Below, piece by piece: positions 12,256-26,003 of a stretch of DNA of 64,000 nt. Location: positions 70,241,406 to 70,305,405 of the forward strand of contig NC_037670.1 of assembly GCF_003255815.1 (NCBI RefSeq), given 5' to 3'. The stretch's first letter is position 1. Every line of letters begins with the position of its first letter. Source of the DNA: Theropithecus gelada. Its lineage: Eukaryota; Chordata; Mammalia; Primates; Cercopithecidae. Under the pieces are notes generated by a model. It did not search any database. It was not told the origin of the DNA and worked only from the letters and a program-made list of their open reading frames with translations. The position numbers and the translations under genes were made by a program.

Positions 12256-14867
12256 CAGTAAGTTCAGATTATGTTCCAGGTTGCTTCTGCCTAATAGATC
12301 TGTTTAATACATTTGTGACTATATATCTTCTTTCTCTGTAAAATGCTAACAATGACAGCTGCACTTAAAAATATCATCGACTGAATGGGACAATTCACCT
12401 GAGAGTTACACATATGAGATGCTCATACATAGTGAAATCATTACTGATCTCAAAACAGTTTTCTTAAGGGAAATCTTAAATAAAGAAATAAAGCAAGAGA
12501 GAGAAAAAAGTAACATTCCATAAATATCATTTGCACTGGAATAGCTTCCATACATTGTTAACCCCATCCTTCCTGCTTCTACCTACTTGAAGCCCAGTCA
12601 TGCCTGGATGTGTGTTGAAATAAATGTAAACATGAAGCATCTGCTATATAAGTGGCAAAGGGGAAAGAAAAAAAATTATAACACAACCAAAAGCAAAAAA
12701 ATAAAAAATAAAATAAAAAGACTCTGCTTATGTGATTGAAAATAGATTTTATATATAAATTATCTCAGATTCAAGGAAGAAAATCAGAGAAACTTAACTG
12801 GAAAAAAGCTGGTACATGGCCTTTTTTTTTTTTTTTTAAATTCTGTTATTAGATTTATTTACCTGCTGGACTATATCGACATTTTGCAAGGTCTACTGTA
12901 AAGTATGATAAAAAAAAATGAGTGAATGTTTACAAATTTTGTTTTGTTTTGCCTTATTTTGGATCAGACTAGTGTATAAACCTAAACGTCAGCCAATATG
13001 CTAAATACATAATGATACAATCACGAACAATTGCATGAATGCCTCCTGGTTTTCCTTGGGACACCTTTGTTCATGCCAAGAGCTGTCTCTGTGTGGATGT
13101 AGATGAATTATTTTCTGGGAGTAAGAAGTGGAGAAAAACAAAGGACATCTCCCTCATTTCTTTAACCTTGGGGATAAATCTGGTTTTGGTATCTCTCAGA
13201 GGGAAAGAATATCTTGACACATACATAAAGCTCTTGGAGAAAGCTTAGTGTCCATTGGCAAGAAAGGGCAAAATTCTGAATACATCTAAATAATCGGCAT
13301 AGCATTAAAATGCCTGCCTATAGCAGACTGCACACCAGGATATAAATCATGCTGCTTGCCATGTGCAGTACATCAGACATAGAGTATGACTCTGGCTCAT
13401 CTAATAAAATGGCTTTTATGAAGTTTCTGTAGATAAATTAAGGCAGCATTGCTAAGAATTATGTTCACAATCCAATTCTGAGGACAGAGCCGAATGGGCA
13501 ATGCTACATCTATAATGAAAACTAAGCATCTCTCTGTTGAGATGCACGCAGGCAGGCAATTGATCAATGCATTAAGTGTGCAAGAAATCCACATGCTTCT
13601 CCTAAAAGTCAGGAGTGACTGGTATGAATTTTGGCATTCATCCTAACTACTAAGATTTGTTCTCAATTTATTCTCAAATCGCAAGGTACAAGACCCTCTT
13701 GGGGGCAATGATTATAAGGACTCTGCCTACCCTGGGGAGAGATTATGCCTCCGGAATAACTTCTTGTTCCCCAGGGTGTCATGTTTTGCTAAAATATTTC
13801 TAACGTTGAAGTTAGGGTTCCTTTGATATCTTCCCAGGAATTTTTCTCCAAATAGTTTAGGCCAAAAATAAAGCAAAAGGCACCATACTTTTCTTCTCCT
13901 CATGTTATCTAGAGGATAATTTTCTATGCTTCTCTCCAAGTGACTCTGGCTCAGAATCCAAGAAAGAGGATCGCTCTTTTCCTGAAAGTCCTTTATGGCC
14001 AACACAACTTGAGCCTGTGTAACAGGGACAGGAGTGTGGGAAATCCTCCAGCAGGTAAAGTGAGAGTCAAATGGGCAATGTTTAAAAGACTCCCAGTTAC
14101 CTGTATGGTAGGTTCCGCTTTGTCCTGATCTCAACATGATTTTTCTTAGTGATGTTATTCAAGGGTCAAATTCCTAGGTTCTTCAGTGTAAATAAATCTA
14201 CTATGTGTAACTAGTCTACAACAGAAGGCACATCGCCGTATATAGAATGTCAGAGAGGTTTCTCTTTGAAGAAAAAAAAAAAAGTTAAATGTTTATACAA
14301 AATTCTGTAGGTCTGGATACCATTAACTTTCAACAATTAATAAAAGTGACACTAGGACACAATAAATTCTGGTTTTCAAAGAAACAATTTGACTTTATCC
14401 ATTGCTTCTGCCTCACTGGTGTTTGAGATGAAAGGGACAGTAATTGAAATGAAACTCATCAGCATTAAAGAAGGCCTCATGGAGAGAAGCTGAGGGGGGC
14501 GGCAGTAAAGAAGCCTGTGGAATCCTGAGGAACCAGCAGGAATTTACGGATCTGAGGAGGCAGCCATGGGGATACGAATCTACTTAGGAGCAAGACTAGG
14601 GTCTGGTGAAACCATTGTAAGTTTTTAAAAGATGAGAGAATAAGCAAGGGGTGAGTTAAAAACATTTTTTGTGTTACCTTCCTTTGTTCCGGCTCTATCA
14701 CTTTAAAAAAAAAACCTTATACTTTGACTAGACAGGTTTCTATAAACTGACTTTAGAAGCTAATGAAAAAATAGATATAATATGCAAATAAGGACTAAAC
14801 ACATAGCTGATATGGTCCTAAGCTATCTTGCCATTCTGGGGCCCTTCTTTTGAAATCTAAATAGGTC
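12256..14867. other. Unassigned unique sequence with A-rich and T-rich runs
   Basis: No gene recognised. An A-rich low-complexity stretch lies at 12,665-12,720 and a T-run at about 12,821-12,837. An A-run lies near 14,271-14,283. A minus-strand frame at 13,727-14,137 (136 codons) has no family signature and overlaps an open plus-strand frame, so I do not call it. Confidence 0.5.
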
Positions 14868-14945
14868 TAATAGCTAACATTTGTCAGGTGCTTAGCGTAC
14901 ACCATGTGCTCTTCTCAGTGCTCTCTGCACTTCCTATCACTCATT
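14868..14945 (-). mobile_element. MIR/L2-tail fragment, antisense
   Basis: The words tagctaacatttgtcaggtg, caccatgtgctc and tcagtgctctctgcac resemble the reversed 3' tail shared by MIR and L2. Short and diverged. Confidence 0.45.
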
Positions 14946-14984
14946 CTTTACTGGAATCTATCTGATCTTCCATATCTAATCTTG

Positions 14985-15605
14985 CCTTCTCCTCCCCTCT
15001 CCCCCCAGTCCATTCTCCACTGAGTATTTGAAATGATCTTTTCAAAGCAAATCTAATTTTGTCATTCCCTTGTTCTCAACCTTTCAATCACTCCCCATTA
15101 CTCTGAGGAACATATGCGAGGTTTTTTATTTGGCCTCCAGGGTGCTGTCTGCTCTCCTGGCACTGTGCTCCCCGCTGTTTTGGGACTGCGGAGTGTTGGC
15201 CTTCTTTCCTTTAGTGATGTGCTCACACTCCTTGCCCGCCCTCCGCCACACACACAGGGCCGTTGCCTATGCTGAACCGCTCCTGGGCTACTCTGCTGTG
15301 ATTAGGTCCCGTGTATTGCTCAAATGCTGTGTCCTGGGGAGGACAATCCCAACTCATCTCATGAGTTCCATCCCACATTGCACGCTCTCATTGCACCTGT
15401 AACTCCTGGGTTGTCCTCATCTTAGTTGTAATTGTTCATTTGGAGGGTGACCCTTTGCTTCATGCATGTCTTTTCCACTAGACTGGAATTGCTATAAAGG
15501 GAGGGGTCACCTCTATTTCACACAATTTCCTCAGCCCCCATCACAATGCCTGGCATAGAAAAGGTGCTCTATTCAGACTTACTGATTGAATGGATGGATG
15601 GATGT
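14985..15605 (+). mobile_element. L2 LINE 3' end, sense
   Basis: A long L2 3' fragment. In order it shows agtccattctccactgagta, gatcttttcaaagcaaatct, cactccccattactctgagg, a diverged 'ctggcccctgcctacc' zone, ccactagactggaattgc and the tail caatgcctggcatagaaaag followed by gtgctctattcag and a short (tgga)n. A 110-codon frame at 15,070-15,402 is within L2 and is not a host gene. Confidence 0.78.
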
Positions 15606-18600
15606 TGCATAAAACCAAAGATCAACCTGACTTGCCTTAACATGGGGACTTATTATCCAGGGAACCAATAGTTCACATAGGAAGAAGTGTACAATCAAGC
15701 TGATTTGCTCATAAGAGGCTACCTTGGTTTTTACTTTTTTTTGGAACTCAATCAGCAGTGAGCAGGTGGGGTTAGAGTTTGCATCCCATAAGCTACATTT
15801 TCTTCAAGGCTCATATTGGTTACATAACCCTTTCTCCCTCCAAAATATTTCAGTCATCCTCTACTTCACCTCCCCGTCTTTACCATAATTGAATTCCTCC
15901 TGTTTTTTTTTTTTGTTTTTTGTTTTTTTTAATGCAAAAGCTCCTTGGTTTTAAGCTCGTATTCAATTTCAGGGACTTTTCCCCTTCCTGCTGCTTCATT
16001 ACATTCCTTGAAGTTGGAGGTGCCCGATTCATAATCTTCCCCTTTAACTCAATTTCTTCTATTATCTGGGAGATTTTGATCTTCATGAAACTCATTCATG
16101 CCAAGCACTGTTCTTACAACTTCCCTCATCCACCACAACCAGAGCTACTCTGGGCATCACTCCACTGCATTCTCACACACCTCTCCCTCCAACTCACACT
16201 CACTCCTCTTGCATCAACCTTCTAACCACACACTTCCAGCCCCCTTTTTTCTTCACTCCTAGTAGTCAGCACCCTGTACTCTCTCTAGACCCTCATCTCT
16301 CTAGAAAGCTTGTCCTGAAAATTTTCCATTTCTGGATCAATCCCCAAACTGATTCAGAGGAGGTCATCCCCACTCCCATATCTGAGCTCTCTTGGAGAAG
16401 CCCCACATCTGTGTGGATCAGTGTCGTGGCACATCGGTGGTCTGCAGCAGCAGCTGAGCCCACAATTCTGTTTGGAATGTCTTTCTCCTGCCCTTGGAAG
16501 CAACCTGTAGTAGCAAGCAAGGTTTCACCATGCTCCTCTCTTCCCTACCCGGTCCTTACCAGCACCCTACAAAAATGGCCTACCCTCCAACTGTATCAAA
16601 GAAATGAAAGGGAAAGGATGTGAATGGCTTCATCATCCATCTCCCTTTCATCTTCAAATTTGTGTGCAACCACATCAATCCTTCTAGCTGCCTGAATCCC
16701 ATAGAGTGGAGTATCCTTTCTGTTGATTAAAGACAGCCTCCTTCACCTCTGCTTTTGATCAAATCTCTTCCTATTAGCATTTTGCCACCATAAACTGTTC
16801 CCTGTTTACTCTGCCTCAGCCTCTTTAATGCACTTGGTAAGCTGGCGGCAATGCCCACAGGGACTCATGTCCTGCACTGCTCTGGAATTCCCCAGTCTCA
16901 CCTTCTTCTGTCTCTATCTTCAGCCTCATGGTTTCTCTATTCCATTCTTCATTTAGCACCCTTAGATAGTTGGCATACTTTCAGATATCTGGCCATTGTT
17001 CTCGTCTTTTATTGCTTCAGGACACTATTTCTAGAATCTATGCGTTAGTTCCATGCACAGTACCCTCAAGCACTAGAATCTGTCAACATGCAGAAATCCT
17101 GAAACTGACCTAGCTAGGTGCAGGCCTTTGAGCTTCCCTCCTCCCAAACCAAAAAAGAATGGAAGATGAGACACTTGCATTATAAGAAATTTTGTCTTCC
17201 CTTTGAATGCTGTCTCTTGTTCTTATTCAGACTTCCAGAATAGAGTTTACATACATGATCTACATGTATATTTGATTAATCATGGGTTGAACTCATCAAA
17301 TGTGAAGGTAATATGCAATTTGCTTATTAGCAAAAATGGGTGTGCAGGGAGGAATAAAGGTATGAATAAAGGAAGAAATAATTAAAAATCAACACTTAGA
17401 CACAAAGACATGATATGGGGGCTATAATTTATTACTGTCATTTTCTAAATCCATAAGGCAGAATCAAAACTGGGAAATTTCAGAATACAAACTTTTCCTA
17501 TTATACTTTCTCTAAACACAGGATGAAATAAAAGACATATGTTCTTAAGAATATGATAAATCTATGTCCTGGAAAAATATATGCTTGACAAATAAGAGAA
17601 GTGGTGTGCTTTGCTTGAAGGGGCCCTGTAGGCAAAAAGTTCTCATCTAGTGAGCTGGGCATCCTGGTTTATTATGTAACTTCTAAGTGCCACAGTTTCT
17701 CGTCTCTAATGAAATCTCTGAGGATCTCTTCAAGACTGAAATTCTGTATTACCTTTCTTCATCTTCATAGACCCAAGACTTACAAAGCACCTATCTAACT
17801 CTTAATTTCATATGCATTTTAGATTTACATGTAATAAAAATTTGATGTCTCCTCAAAGATCAGATAAATTAAAAGAAAGAGAGAGAATTTGTTAGAAAAA
17901 TTATCTGCCTGAGGAGGCAACTCACCGTCCAAAATCACATCCATCTGTCCTAGCAGCAGGCTTGGGACTGCAGGAGAGCATTCTCAGTTCCAGAGGCCAC
18001 TCTTGCCACTGTGAGAACAGACACAGTCTAGAAGGGCCTCTCTCATTCTGCAATTAACGCGGCCATTTTTTTTTTCCAAGTACATAGTTGAAACCTACTG
18101 GTTGTATCTTCTTTTCTCTATGCATCTAAAATTTCCCTAGACTTCCTAGGAAGAATATGCAAATCTGCAGTGGGGGATGAGAGTGTTGGCAGTGTAAGGT
18201 GAAGGGAATAATGAGTGAGGTACAGACTGGAAAGGATACTGATTCCAGGTCTCTGGGGGTCCCAGAGTCCTCTCTCCTGACCCTCCACCCTGAGAGAGAG
18301 GTACGTCCTGTCTCTCAGCTTTCTGTGCAGTTCTTCCAGGTCCTGACTTCAGTGAAGCCCTCTGTAAGTTTTCTATAATTTCTAGGGGATTGAAAGATTT
18401 ATGTTGATGTTTTATTTTGTTTCTTTTCCTAACCCCCTCAAATATGTTTCTGGAGAACTAGTTCCCAGATATTTATGAGTCATGTCTTAAAATTGAGGAC
18501 ATAGTTTGCTTCACTACAATCATTTTTAAAAATCCTACTAAACCACCATCTAGAATTACCATTTTTTAATTTAGTACAGAACATTATAACACTAAAAAGG

Positions 18601-19189
18601 TAAAACGGAGAGACAGCCACATCTTATGCCACAGTATTGTCTCTACTACCAGAGATGGGAAGTTTACACGTATGTATTTGAAAACACAATATTATAGTTA
18701 CTTTTCTCATTTTGTCTTCAACCAATTAAAGTTTGACCACAAAATGGCAGCAGTTGTCCATATTGGGATTGCTCTCTTAGGGATGACTGCTACTTGCAAA
18801 CTGATGGCTCTTTTATCTACATTTTCAGTAACACTCCTTTGTTAGCAAACCCTCAGAAAGATCTGATCTGTCCTTTCTCTCACAGTAGATGTATGTTGAA
18901 TATGTTTAGCATAGCAGGTGCTATATTGCATTGTGTGTTCTTCTCTCACACATACTGAAGAGCAGGGACACTTTTATGGTCTACAAAGAAGAGGGTTTGA
19001 CTGGTTTCACTGGGAGCTGGTCTCTTGCTTGCCTAAAGAGGATACCATTGTCCATACACATGTCCAGTGATCATGGCTGCTGATTCATTACCCTCAAAGG
19101 GGAGTCAGAAAAAAATAGTTTAAACAAGAGTTATTTTTTCCAAGTCAAATGGATAAAAATTTTCAGAATAAATCCAAGACCAATAATTT
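15606..19189. other. Unassigned, partly pyrimidine-rich
   Basis: No gene recognised. A T-rich run (t with single g interruptions) occupies 15,902-15,930. From about 16,090 to 17,050 the plus strand is C/T-rich, giving several frames of 65-101 codons with no recognisable motif. It may be an old repeat I cannot place. From 17,050 to 19,189 nothing stands out. Confidence 0.45.
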
Positions 19190-21890
19190 TCTTTTTAAAA
19201 AATTATTTTTGATTGGCACAATAATTGCACATATTTATGGGGCACATAGTGATGTTCTATAAAACACTAGAATTTATTCCTCCTGTCTATCTGTAATTCT
19301 GTGCCTTTTAACGAATCTCTCCTTATTCTCTTTTCCCTCCTACGCTTCTCAGCCTCTAGTATGCTCTGTTCTACTTTTTACTTCTATGAAATTAATTTTT
19401 TAAAGCTTCTACATATTAGTGAGAACATACAGTATTTAATTTTGTGTTCCTGGCTTGCTTTACTTAGTACAGTGTCCTCCAGTTTCATTCATGTTGTGGT
19501 AAATAAAAGAATTTTATTCTCTTTTGTGGCTGAATAGTAATCTATTGTATATATATACCATATTTTCTTTATGCATCTGTTGCTGGACACTTAGGTTGAT
19601 CCCATGTTTCAGCTATTGTGAACAGTGCTGCAATCAACATGGGGCTGCAGACATGTCTTTGATATACTGATTTCCTTTCGTTTGGATAAATGGCCAGTGG
19701 TGGGATTGCTGGATGATATGGTAGTTTTATTTGTAGTTTTCTGGGGAGCTTCCACACTATTCTCCATAAGGGTTATACTAGTTTACATTTGCATCAGTGG
19801 TGTATAAGAGTTTCCTTTTCTCTGCATCCTCACCAGCATTCATTATTTTTGTATTTTTGACAATAGCAGTTCTATCTGAGACGAGATGATATCTCATTGT
19901 AGTTTTGATTTGCATTTTCCTGATAATTAATGATGTTGAACATTTTTTCATGTATTTGTTCGCAATTTCTGTATTTTGAGAAATATATGTTCATATCATT
20001 TGCCCATTTTTAAATCAGGCTTTTCTTTAGTGTTTTTAAATTTTTTTTTCTGTTGAGATGTTTGAGTTGCTTGTATACTCTTGAATATTAATTCCTTGTC
20101 AGAAGAATAGTTGCAAATATTTTCTCTTATTTTGTAGGTTGTCCATTCAGTCTGTTGATTGTTTTCTTTGTTGTTTAAAAGCCTTTTCATTTGATATAAT
20201 TTCATTTGTTTATTTTTGCCTTAGTTGCTTGTGCTTTGGAGATCTTATTTATAAAATATTTTCCCAGACAAATGTCTTGAAGCATTTCCCCCATGTTTTC
20301 TTCCAGTAGCTTTATAGTTTCAGGTCTTACATCTAGTCCTTGGATTCATTCTGAGTTGACTTTTGTATAGGGTGAAATGTGAGGGTCTAGTTTCATTCTT
20401 TGCATATGGACATCCAGTTTTCCCAGGACAATTTATTGAAGAGGCTGTCCTTTTCCCAATGAGTGTTCTTGGTGCCTTTGTCAAAAATAAGTTGGATACA
20501 AATGTGTGGATAAATCTCTGAATTCTCTATCCTGTTCCAATGGAACAGATACACCCGTGTGTCTGTTTTTATGCTAGTGCCATGCTGTTTTGGCTACTCT
20601 AACTTTGTAGTATATTTTGAAGAATAGTAATGTGATACCTTCAGCTTTGTTCTTTCTCCTCAGAATTGCTTTGGCTATTCAGGATCTTTTTTGGTTCCAT
20701 ACAAATTTTAGGACTGTGTTTCTCTATTTCTGTGGTATTTTGGTAGGGATTGCATTGAATCTGAAGATCACTTTGGTTAATATGGCCATTTTAACAATAT
20801 TAATTCTTCCAGTTCATGAGTATGGATGTCTTTCTATTTTTTTGTGTTTTCTTTATTTTTTATGAACAGTGTTTTATAGTTTTCCTTGTAGATATCTGTC
20901 TCCTCCTTGGTTAAATTCTTTTTCTAGATATTTTATTGTTTTTGTAGTTATTGTAAATGGAGTTGCTTTCTTGATTTTTTTTTCAGCTAGTTTGTTGTCT
21001 GTATGTAGAAATGTCACTGACTTTTGTTGTTGATTTTGTATCCTGCAACTTTATTGAGTTCATTTATCAGTTCTGAGTTTTTTGGTAGAGTCTTTAGATT
21101 TTTCTATATATAAGATCATTTATCTGCAAACAGAAACATTTTGACTTCCTCTTCTCCAATTTGGATGTCTTTTATTTCTTTCTCTTGCCTAACTGCTCTG
21201 GCTAGGACTTCTAGTACTATACTGAATAAGAGTGGTGAGATTTTGTTTTCATTCTGTATGATTTTAGTTTGTTATATGTGGCCTTCATTATGTTGAGGTA
21301 CTTTCCTTCTATACCTAATTTGTTGAAGGTTTTTACCATGAAGGGATGTTGAATTTTGTCAAGTGCTTTTTCTGCATCTGTTGAGATGATCATATAATTT
21401 TTGTCCTTTATTCTGCTGATGTGATGTATCATGTTTACTGATTTGCTTATGTTGAACCATCCTTACATCCATAGGATGAATTCTACTTGATCATTGCATG
21501 TGATCTTTCTGATGTGCTGTTGGATTCAGTTTGCTAGTATTTTGTTGAGAATTTTTGCCTCTATGTTCACTAGGGATATTGATCTAGAGTTTTCTTTTGT
21601 TTCCGTGTCCTTATCTGGTTTTGGTATCAGAGTTACGCCGGCCTCCTAGAGTAGAAGAATTGGTATTAATTCTTCTTTAAGAGTTCAGTAGAATTCAGCT
21701 ATTAAGTCATCTGGTCCTGGACTTTTCTTTGTTGCGAAGTTTTTATTACTGATTCAATCTCATTACTTGTTTTTGGTCTGTTCAGGCTTGCTATTTCTTC
21801 TTGGTTCAATATTGGTAGGTTGTATGTGTCCAGGAATTTAGCCATTTCCTGTAGGTTTTTAAATATATTAGCATATAGTTGTTCATAACA
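19190..21890 (-). mobile_element. LINE-1 3' fragment with ORF2 remains, antisense
   Basis: About 2.7 kb of L1 on the minus strand. The plus strand begins with the reversed 3' UTR (cacatatttatggggcacat, as in L1MA/L1PB-type tails) and runs through ORF2 back to the start of the reverse transcriptase domain. It stops near ttagcatatagttgttcata. The 5' part of ORF2, ORF1 and the 5' UTR are absent. This is the normal outcome of 5' truncation during insertion. No Alu interrupts it. A 64-bp tandem duplication starts 12 bases beyond its 5' edge. Confidence 0.9.
20540..21890 (-). pseudogene. L1 ORF2 reverse transcriptase remnant
   Basis: ORF2 of L1 encodes an endonuclease/reverse transcriptase for retrotransposition. 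Two local frames are still readable. At 21,702-21,887 minus comes the segment NLQEMAKFLDTYNLPILNQE, just upstream of the polymerase core. At 21,217-21,432 minus comes IISTDAEKALDKIQHPF, which keeps the first metal-binding Asp (codon at 21,376-21,378). Downstream the FADD box is broken: after F-A-D at 21,120-21,130 a one-base loss shifts the frame and stops follow. Frames are shifted repeatedly. The copy cannot make an active enzyme. Confidence 0.85.
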
Positions 21891-21902
21891 GAGACTGATA
21901 AG

Positions 21903-22030
21903 TTTTGAAACTGAATTTTTCTGTGTTCTGTATCTGATTTCTAACAAGAATAGATACATTACAGTATTTTGAAACTGAGTCCTTCTGTGTTCTGTATCTG
22001 ATTTCTAATGAGAGTAGATACATTACAGTA
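21903..22030. repeat. 64-bp tandem duplication, two copies
   Basis: Copy 1 at 21,903-21,966 and copy 2 at 21,967-22,030 both start ttttgaaactga and end gatacattacagta. They differ at six positions by my count, all transitions, so about 90% identity. The unit does not resemble a repeat family I know. The array abuts the 5' edge of the L1 fragment. Confidence 0.95.
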
Positions 22031-23614
22031 TCTAAATGTTTTAAAATTTAGTAATTTTAAAACTAATGTAGAAGGTAGGAGTAGGGAGACAAAGTTTGGC
22101 TGACAGTACGATTGATTATTGTTGAATTTTTGGTGAGGAAATAGTCCCCAGGCCTTGATTTAGGAGGAAGAGTAAGACAAAGAGCACTATATTGGTTGCC
22201 GAATAAAACAAGGAGCATTTAAATTTTTCATGGTAACTTAAGAAGGAAAGAGTGAGAGGGCTCTGGATGAACAGGAAGCAGGACCAGCTGCATGGAAAGC
22301 TGTAGAAGGCAAGGGTCAGCCAGTGAGATGCTTCCCGGGGGGACGGCCAGGAGACTTCTAGGATCAGGAGGGTCGCATGTGGACTAATTGGCAGTGTTCA
22401 GTCACGTGCTCCTTTACCTCTGACTCCTTAATAAATTTTGTTAAAACTACCCAAAGATAGTAGTTTTATCAAAATTAAAGTTGTTTAAGTTAGGAACTTT
22501 AAAATTAAAGTTGATTAACAGTTTTAATCATGGAAAAGCATCCATGTTTCCACATTTCATTTGATGCAGAGTGGAGAGAAACAGCAGATGCAAGCATTGA
22601 GAATCCAAGTGAAAGATAGTTAAACAGGAGGATATTAGAAGAGGGAGTAACTATGAGAAATGGAAAGTCCCTGAGATTCCTGAGAAATGCAGGGAGTTGA
22701 CTAAGTGAGGGATGGGGAATAAACTCATTTTTATTTTAACATTAAAGAGAAGAGTGCTCTCATAAGATGGAAGTCTTGGAAACACCCACACAGCAGATTC
22801 TTGGGTTGCACTAGCAAATACATCTGACACTTTTACAAACGGCAACTTCTCCTGACTTATTACTGACAAGTTGAGCAATGTCTTCAACTTTATAGCGTAA
22901 ACAGAACTGGGAATCCTGCCTATGACATCCAGCATCCTCATGTCATGGGAGGATCATGGTAGAGTTATTCTCAGCACCCAGAATTCTACATAGGAAAATG
23001 ATTATAAGGGTAAGTCATATTCAAAATAATCTGGTTTTAGTGCCTAAGCCCACAAAGCTGCATTATATAAAATATTGCTCCCTTTAAAATGATGGTCTTG
23101 AGAAAACAACATCAAACAGAACTTTCTGAGATCAAGAACAGGAAATGAATGATTCAGCAGGCTGGATATCACCCAAGGAGCTGTCTTCACAGCTGTAAGG
23201 AATAGCTGCGAAAAGTTCCAGGGGACTTGCCTGGTACCATTTGAAGGCAGTCAGGCTGTGAACCACAGAGAGCTCCACAGAGTGTGGTGAAGGGTAATTG
23301 GACAGCCCAGCTCCGTCTCCCCAGAAATATGTCAGCCTGGTGCTGCTGCTTTGTTGAGTATCTTCTAACTGCCTCTGCATCCACATTTGGAGAAGCTCCA
23401 GGGTGACTCAGGACTTGAGAGAGAGCAAGTATCATCCATGGCAGGAAAGTCAAGGTGTTTGTTCTGCTCTGAGAGCCTGAAAGGATGATTTATCATGGAA
23501 GTTGACACTGTTGCACTGTTTTCCAAAGTCTAATATAGTGCTGGTTATCTGGCAAGGACTGCCTTTGGGCAGAACTTGGGTGAGAGTGCAGTTAGTGCTG
23601 ATTCATTTGTGTGA
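22031..23614. other. Unassigned unique sequence
   Basis: No gene or family recognised. A short word aaaattaaagttg occurs twice, at about 22,472 and 22,502. Overlapping minus-strand frames at 23,132-23,453 have no recognisable domain. Confidence 0.5.
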
Positions 23615-23650
23615 TATCTCTCTCTCTCTCTCTTTCTCTTTCTCTATCTT
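23615..23650. repeat. (TC)n simple repeat
   Basis: A run of tc dinucleotides on the plus strand, with interrupting t bases after about ten units. Confidence 0.9.
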
Positions 23651-25438
23651 AAAGTACAATGAGCAAGCACCCAGATTTTGGCTGCTATCATCTAATGCCT
23701 GCCTAGTGATTCTCACCTGTACAACACTGCTGACTCTGTGGAGTACATTTTGGAGGAAATTGCCCAGGCATTAATATTTGAGACCTGACATTGGAAAAGA
23801 GTAGTAGCCTTCAAGTGTGTCTTCTCAAACACATTGTGCCTTGCTTCAGCAGAAGAGCAAAATCCATCTACAACCTGTACGCATTTCCACTACTTAGTCC
23901 CGATACGTGTTCCACAAAGCCTTCTTCATCTTCTCCATCTTTCTAAAACATCTTTTTTCATCATGTCACTTTTTTGGTCAAAAATCTTCAGATGTATCTG
24001 CCATATCTTTATAGTACCAGATAGTTTTTTTTTTTTTTCTGAGTCTTATCTGTGTTCTGTTGTATTTTATGCATCCCTGCAGCTGCATACAACCTTTTTG
24101 AGATAAGCTGGGGTATACACGCAAGGACACATACATGCCTCATATGTAATAAGACATCCATTAGACTTTTCCTGTCATCTAACACTTCTATCGAAGGCCC
24201 CAAGCTGAGGATAAGGATTGAAAAGTACCTCAAATTCTTCCAACTGCACGTATCTTCTCCAGGAATTATTAAGAGTTGGCCAAAGTGCTCTTACAAGTCT
24301 CTGTTCCCATTGTCAAATATTTATAGAAAGAGAAGAGTATAAATGCTAAGGGGAGTTAAATATAGTGGAGGAAGTTCTAGCAGTTTTATGTTGCATTGTT
24401 GCCTAAGTGGGGACTGCCCAGCATTTCCCATCCCTCAAACCAGATGAGAAGGGCTCTAAGAAAACTGTGCATGGAAACTGTGGTTGCTGAGAGAAAAGAA
24501 GCCTGCATTTCCCCTCACGGTGAGATGTTCTGCTGAGCTATGGTGTCTGCAGGACTTCTCCGGGGCTTCCAATTCAGCAGAAGGAAGACTAGTGAGAAGA
24601 GTTCTCAGGATAATTTTGTGTGTCTCTGAAAACTTGTGGTGTTTGTGAGTGTGGACAATAATGCTAACTTCTGACCTGGAGAGTCCTGATGGCAGGAAGC
24701 TGGATCGAGCAGGTGCAATTGTAGGGTAAGGACAAAGGTCAGGTGCATGGCAAGGATGCTTGAGTTTTTCAAAGTGCACAGACATGGAAGAAGAGACCCA
24801 GTCTAAAGGCTTCTTAAAGGTACCCTTATGAAAAGGACTAGCTTTGGACTCCATGCCAGCTGTGAGCATCTTTGTCAGGTGTACTCCTAGGGACAGGTGT
24901 TTGCGAATGGTCACAGAGGAGAGCTGGAGAGCACAGTAGCTACATTAGTCTGCACAGGGCTTCTAGAGAGGTGGCACATGCACCCCATGAGAGATGCCAC
25001 TTTAGGCCAGCCCACGGTGACCAAAAGAACTACATCAGCAGGAACAGTTAAATAATACAAGCTAAAAGCATTTCCTCCACCCCATTCTCAATACCTAAGA
25101 GGGACCATGGAATCTGACTCAGATGTTGATAAGGGAAGGGAGGGTTTGTATAGCACATGTAAGGTGCTGCAGGAAAAAATAAAACTGTTTGTTGTTTTTA
25201 CTCCAGCGAGTTTAGCCTGTGCAATAAGCATTTTACTTGTATATATATAAGCATGCAACAAAGCTAAAAGTTTTAGTATTTTTAAAAATTAATTCAATAA
25301 ACACTTTGCAGATCTAATATATCTTAGCAAGATGCATGGCACTTACGATATAGAGAGAAATAATTAACACTTCTTTCCTTAAGGAATTTGTATGAGGAAG
25401 AATACATATGTTTTTGTAGTCATAAAATCATATGAATA
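23651..25438. other. Unassigned unique sequence
   Basis: No gene or repeat family recognised. A T-run lies at about 24,027-24,039. The minus-strand frame 24,456-24,914 (152 codons) is long for this composition. It shows no domain, no homologue I recognise and no exon context. Confidence 0.5.
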
Positions 25439-25750
25439 GGCTGGGCATGGTGGCTCACGATGGTAATCCCAATGCTTTGAGAGGCCAGGGCAGGAGAATT
25501 GCTTGAGGCCAGGAGTTCAAGACCAGTCTGGACAACATGGTGATACCCTGCGTCTGCACAACATAAAATTTAAAAATTAGCTGAATGTGGTGATGCATAT
25601 CTGCAGCTACTCAGGAGGGAGGATTACTTGCCCAGGAGTTTGGGATTACAGTGAGCTATGATTGTGCCATTGGACTCCAGCCTGAGTGACAGAGCAAAAC
25701 TCTGTCTCTAAAAAGAATGATAATAAGCAATAAAAATAATTTAAAAAACA
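25439..25750 (+). mobile_element. AluJ, sense
   Basis: A dimeric Alu starting ggctgggcatggtggctcac. The right monomer has ggaggattacttgcccagg and gtgagctatgattgtgccat, which are AluJ-type words. It is well diverged. The tail is an impure A-rich run (aaaaagaatgataataagc and onward). Clean target-site duplications are not visible, consistent with age. Confidence 0.9.
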
Positions 25751-26003
25751 AATAGAGTACAATTTATGTTATCATTTAACAGATGTATTGCTGACTTACT
25801 TTTTATAGTTTGCACTAAGCAGGCTGAAATATAGTGTATGGGAATGCAGAGTGAGGAGCATCCAATGGGTATTCCTTGTTCTCATGACTTGGCCACGACT
25901 GAATTGAGTTTTATTTATCATTACTTCTTCAAAAATCTACTTCTTTGCTATTCCACAGAAGAAAATGTGTGCTTCTCTCTCTCCTTGTTTTACTGACTTG
26001 TGC

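Noticed and set aside
13727..14137. 136-codon minus-strand open frame
   Set aside because: No family signature, and a plus-strand frame is open over the same bases.
24456..24914. 152-codon minus-strand open frame
   Set aside because: No recognisable motif, signal peptide or exon boundary. His- and Ser-rich by chance composition.
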